In this document: positions 62,412 to 64,000 of the stretch, piece after piece | Position numbering within the stretch: position 1 is the first letter of the stretch | Layout of the letters: every line of letters starts with the position of its first letter | NCBI RefSeq assembly: GCF_025398155.2 | Contig: NZ_CP104562.2 | Span: 4,836,001 to 4,900,000, forward strand | DNA: 64,000 nt | Source: Roseateles amylovorans | Lineage (GTDB): Bacteria; Pseudomonadota; Gammaproteobacteria; Burkholderiales; Burkholderiaceae_C | Reading direction: 5' to 3' | The notes under the pieces: model-generated | What the model saw: the letters and a program-made list of their open reading frames with translations, nothing else | What the model was told of the DNA's origin: nothing | Databases searched by the model: none | Translations under genes and position numbers: made by a program

Positions 62412-63398
62412 CTACCGCCCATTCGCTGGCTTGGCCGGGCCGAGAGAGCTCAGCGCAATGGGCGAGGTTTTCGGCGAAGCTTCCGGCGAGGCTTCCGGCG
62501 AGGCTGCCGGCGAGGTTTCCGGCGAAGCTGTCAGCGAGGCTGCCGGCAAGTCTGAGAACGCCGCCGGGCCTTGCTCCATCACTGCGGTGGGGTCGCTGGG
62601 CCCGCCACCGCGGCTGGACGACGATTGAGTCAGGTACAGGCCTGCGGCGCCCAGCATCAAGGCCAACATCGAGCCGAGCATCCAGTGCGTAGCCGCCATG
62701 GCGTGCTTCAAGCCGGCAAGCTCGCCACGCACCTCCCCGCGCAACGCCGAAAATTCACCGCGAACTTCGGCGAAACCGATCTGCATGTCGCTGCGCAGCG
62801 CGGTGGACTCCGCATGCATTTCCCTGCGGACAGCGACGAATTCTGCCTGCATCTCCTTGCGAAGCGCCTTCACCTCGCCCCGAACCTCGCCGATCTCACC
62901 GCGCACGCCCGCCATGTCCACCTGAACATCGGCCAGCCTGGCGCTGAGACCGCCCACTTCTTGGCCGAGTCGCGCCAAGTCACGTCGCACCTCGGCATCG
63001 CTCGCCAGCTGCGCGGCGAGACATTTGGCGAGTGTGGCCACGTCGTGCTGGACCCTGGTCGTGGTGTGACGCAGTTCGACGACGTCGCTGCTCAGCGTCT
63101 CGAGGTCCTTGCGGACCTCGCCCACACGGCTGCCTTGCGCTGCCACCTCATGGCCAAGCGCCGACAAGCGTTGTTGCACGTCAGTGAGGCCGCCAGACAA
63201 CGCCGACGTTTCCTTGCGAAGTTCGGCCAGGTGATGGCGAACATCCGCGACGCTGCCTCGCAGGCCGCGGTATTCGATACGCTGGCGCTTGACGAGGCTG
63301 AAGATGTCGCTGCGATGCCGGTGCATTTCGTGGCGGCTCACGAACCGGTAGGCCGGGGCCGCCGTGTCGCCGCTGCAAGCAAGTCGTGGGGATCTCAT
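62412..63398 (-). CDS. Long coiled-coil protein with C-terminal membrane helix and Ser-Pro-rich tail
   Basis: 328 residues from 63398; a start at the later ATG (MHRHRSDIFSLVKRQ) is also possible. A long helical region (about 45-235) has repeated VRxDLxxL / VRGEVxALR heptad-like units. A membrane helix HWMLGSMLALMLGAAGLYL (about 238-257) follows, then a tail of repeated SPEA/SPET units encoded by the 12-bp DNA repeats at 62461-62556. I recognise no named family. The layout resembles the small protein at 7377-7682. Confidence 0.65.
   Translation of the reverse strand: MRSPRLACSGDTAAPAYRFVSRHEMHRHRSDIFSLVKRQRIEYRGLRGSVADVRHHLAELRKETSALSGGLTDVQQRLSALGHEVAAQGSRVGEVRKDLETLSSDVVELRHTTTRVQHDVATLAKCLAAQLASDAEVRRDLARLGQEVGGLSARLADVQVDMAGVRGEIGEVRGEVKALRKEMQAEFVAVRREMHAESTALRSDMQIGFAEVRGEFSALRGEVRGELAGLKHAMAATHWMLGSMLALMLGAAGLYLTQSSSSRGGGPSDPTAVMEQGPAAFSDLPAASLTASPETSPAASPEASPEASPKTSPIALSSLGPAKPANGR
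62461..62556. repeat. 12-bp tandem repeat array, eight units, in coding DNA
   Basis: Units of the form GGCGAGGCTTCC, with single changes, run without a break from 62461 to 62556. They encode repeating Ala-Ser-Pro-Glu peptides. A 12-bp period keeps frame. Confidence 0.9.
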
Positions 63399-63599
63399 GG
63401 AGCCCGATTCTGAAAACGGCCGCGCCTGGCGTCACTGACTCAATTCAGGATCGTTCGTAACGAGCTGTGAGTCGCCCCCACCGTCTTGCGATGAGGAACG
63501 GCCTCGCGCAGATTCGCGCTCAGCGACGACAGCCCAGACCAGAGCCTCCGCGCAGATGGAAGACGGCAGACGCCGCCGTCGCAGGCCCCGAAATGCAAA

Positions 63600-63626
63600 C
63601 CGGCCCGTCTCTCTCGAGCGGGCCGG
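63600..63626 (-). terminator. Likely terminator downstream of the ABC ATPase gene
   Basis: Minus-strand stem CCGGCCCG (63619-63626) / CGGGCCGG (63600-63607) with an 11-nt loop, followed by TTTGCATTT. The T-tract is interrupted. Confidence 0.6.
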
Positions 63627-63631
63627 TGTCT

Positions 63632-63681
63632 GGATCGGGGGTTGGATCGAAGGTTCGATCGGTCGATCGTTCTGTCGATCC
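63632..63681. repeat. GATC-dense palindromic cluster
   Basis: Six GATC sites within 50 bp. The perfect inverted repeat GATCGAA-GG-TTCGATC lies at 63645-63660, followed by GGTCGATCG. It lies between the ATPase stop and its terminator. No gene is credible in 63399-63724. Confidence 0.6.
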
Positions 63682-63724
63682 TTGGAACGCTGCAACGCCG
63701 CACGGCGCCGCAGCGATCGACGCG

Positions 63725-64000
63725 TCAGTGCTGCAGGATCTTCGCCAGGAAGTCCTTGGCGCGCGGGGAGCGCTCTTCGGGCTTGCCGAAGAAGTCCTCC
63801 TTCACGCAGTCCTCGATGACCTTGCCGGCGTCCATGAAGATCACGCGGTGGCTGACCTTCTTGGCAAAACCCATTTCATGGGTGACGCACATCATGGTCA
63901 TGCCTTCGTTGGCCAGTTGCACCATCACGTCCAGCACCTCGCCGACCATCTCGGGATCCAGCGCCGAGGTGGGCTCATCGAACAGCATGACGATCGGGTC
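63725..64000 (-). CDS. Polar amino-acid ABC transporter ATP-binding protein, N-terminus cut by window edge
   Basis: The frame is open from the right edge to the stop at 63725. It shows Walker B as DPIVMLFDEPTSALDPEMV, the H-loop VTHEMGFA and the C-terminal VIFMDAGKVIEDC and RAKDFLAKILQH. This matches the GlnQ/GltL/HisP ATPase class that energises amino-acid uptake at the inner membrane. About 91 of roughly 245 residues are visible; Walker A and the signature lie outside. A likely terminator follows at 63600-63626. Confidence 0.93.
   Translation of the reverse strand, partial: DPIVMLFDEPTSALDPEMVGEVLDVMVQLANEGMTMMCVTHEMGFAKKVSHRVIFMDAGKVIEDCVKEDFFGKPEERSPRAKDFLAKILQH

Noticed and set aside
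63432..63703. Two 87-codon minus-strand frames
   Set aside because: Arg-rich, overlapping each other and the terminator hairpin; no start signal.

Overview
The window is high-GC DNA (roughly two thirds G+C by eye) with betaproteobacterial gene content and order: dusB-fis-purH, a complete mraZ-to-ftsZ division and cell-wall cluster, meso-diaminopimelate-type MurE, LpxC, and secreted proteins with short Ala-rich signal peptides. It most resembles a Burkholderiales bacterium of the Roseateles/Mitsuaria/Rubrivivax kind. That placement is an inference from gene content, not from a search. The organism is Gram-negative (lpxC, TonB-dependent receptor, outer-membrane beta-barrel protein) and chemotactic (methyl-accepting protein).

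Layout. 1-7.1 kb: a partial M32 carboxypeptidase, a YqaA-type membrane protein, an orphan solute-binding protein, dusB-fis, purH and a small outer-membrane protein. 7.4-13 kb: a small coiled-coil membrane protein, then a tight five-gene plus-strand run of aldehyde dehydrogenase, GMC oxidoreductase, PlsC-type acyltransferase, CdsA-like protein and ruvC. Two copies of a hairpin-forming repeat follow ruvC directly. 13.3-18.5 kb: a DUF805 protein, a COG4315-type secreted protein, an MdlAB-like heterodimeric ABC exporter and a 60-residue membrane protein. 18.5-40.5 kb, all minus strand: mraZ-rsmH-ftsL-ftsI-murE-murF-mraY-murD-ftsW-murG-murC-ddlB-ftsQ-ftsA-ftsZ, a terminator, then a large 7TM histidine kinase and lpxC. 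40.8-51 kb: serine hydrolase, metallo-hydrolase with divergent TetR, chemoreceptor, deacetylase, alpha-carbonic anhydrase, Bcr/CflA transporter and a Gfo/Idh/MocA oxidoreductase. 51.1-52.1 kb: RNase P RNA and a cluster of repeat elements. 52.1-64 kb: GNAT acetyltransferase, cysteine synthase, an FHA/protease/cyanophycinase minus-strand set divergent from a TonB-dependent receptor, pyrC, a coiled-coil membrane protein and the 3' part of an amino-acid ABC transporter ATPase gene.

How the genes work together. The division cluster makes lipid II (MurC-F, MraY, MurG, Ddl), polymerises and crosslinks septal wall (FtsW, FtsI) and builds the Z ring (FtsZ, FtsA, FtsQ, FtsL). It starts at a promoter carrying four 10-bp-phased boxes that look like an MraZ operator. 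The cyanophycinase and TonB receptor could form an outward-facing system for using polymer-derived peptides.

Most notable signals: MurD carries an approximately 270-residue Ala/Asp/Glu/Ser/Thr/Pro-rich insertion; a sensor kinase sits between ftsZ and lpxC; a G-rich hexanucleotide array lies between ddlB and ftsQ; rsmH holds a patch of foreign-looking codon use; a hairpin repeat of about 80-105 bp recurs three times, once against the rnpB -10 box; two 97-bp palindromic elements lie 187 bp apart; and short tandem repeats, often in multiples of 3, recur in coding and non-coding DNA.
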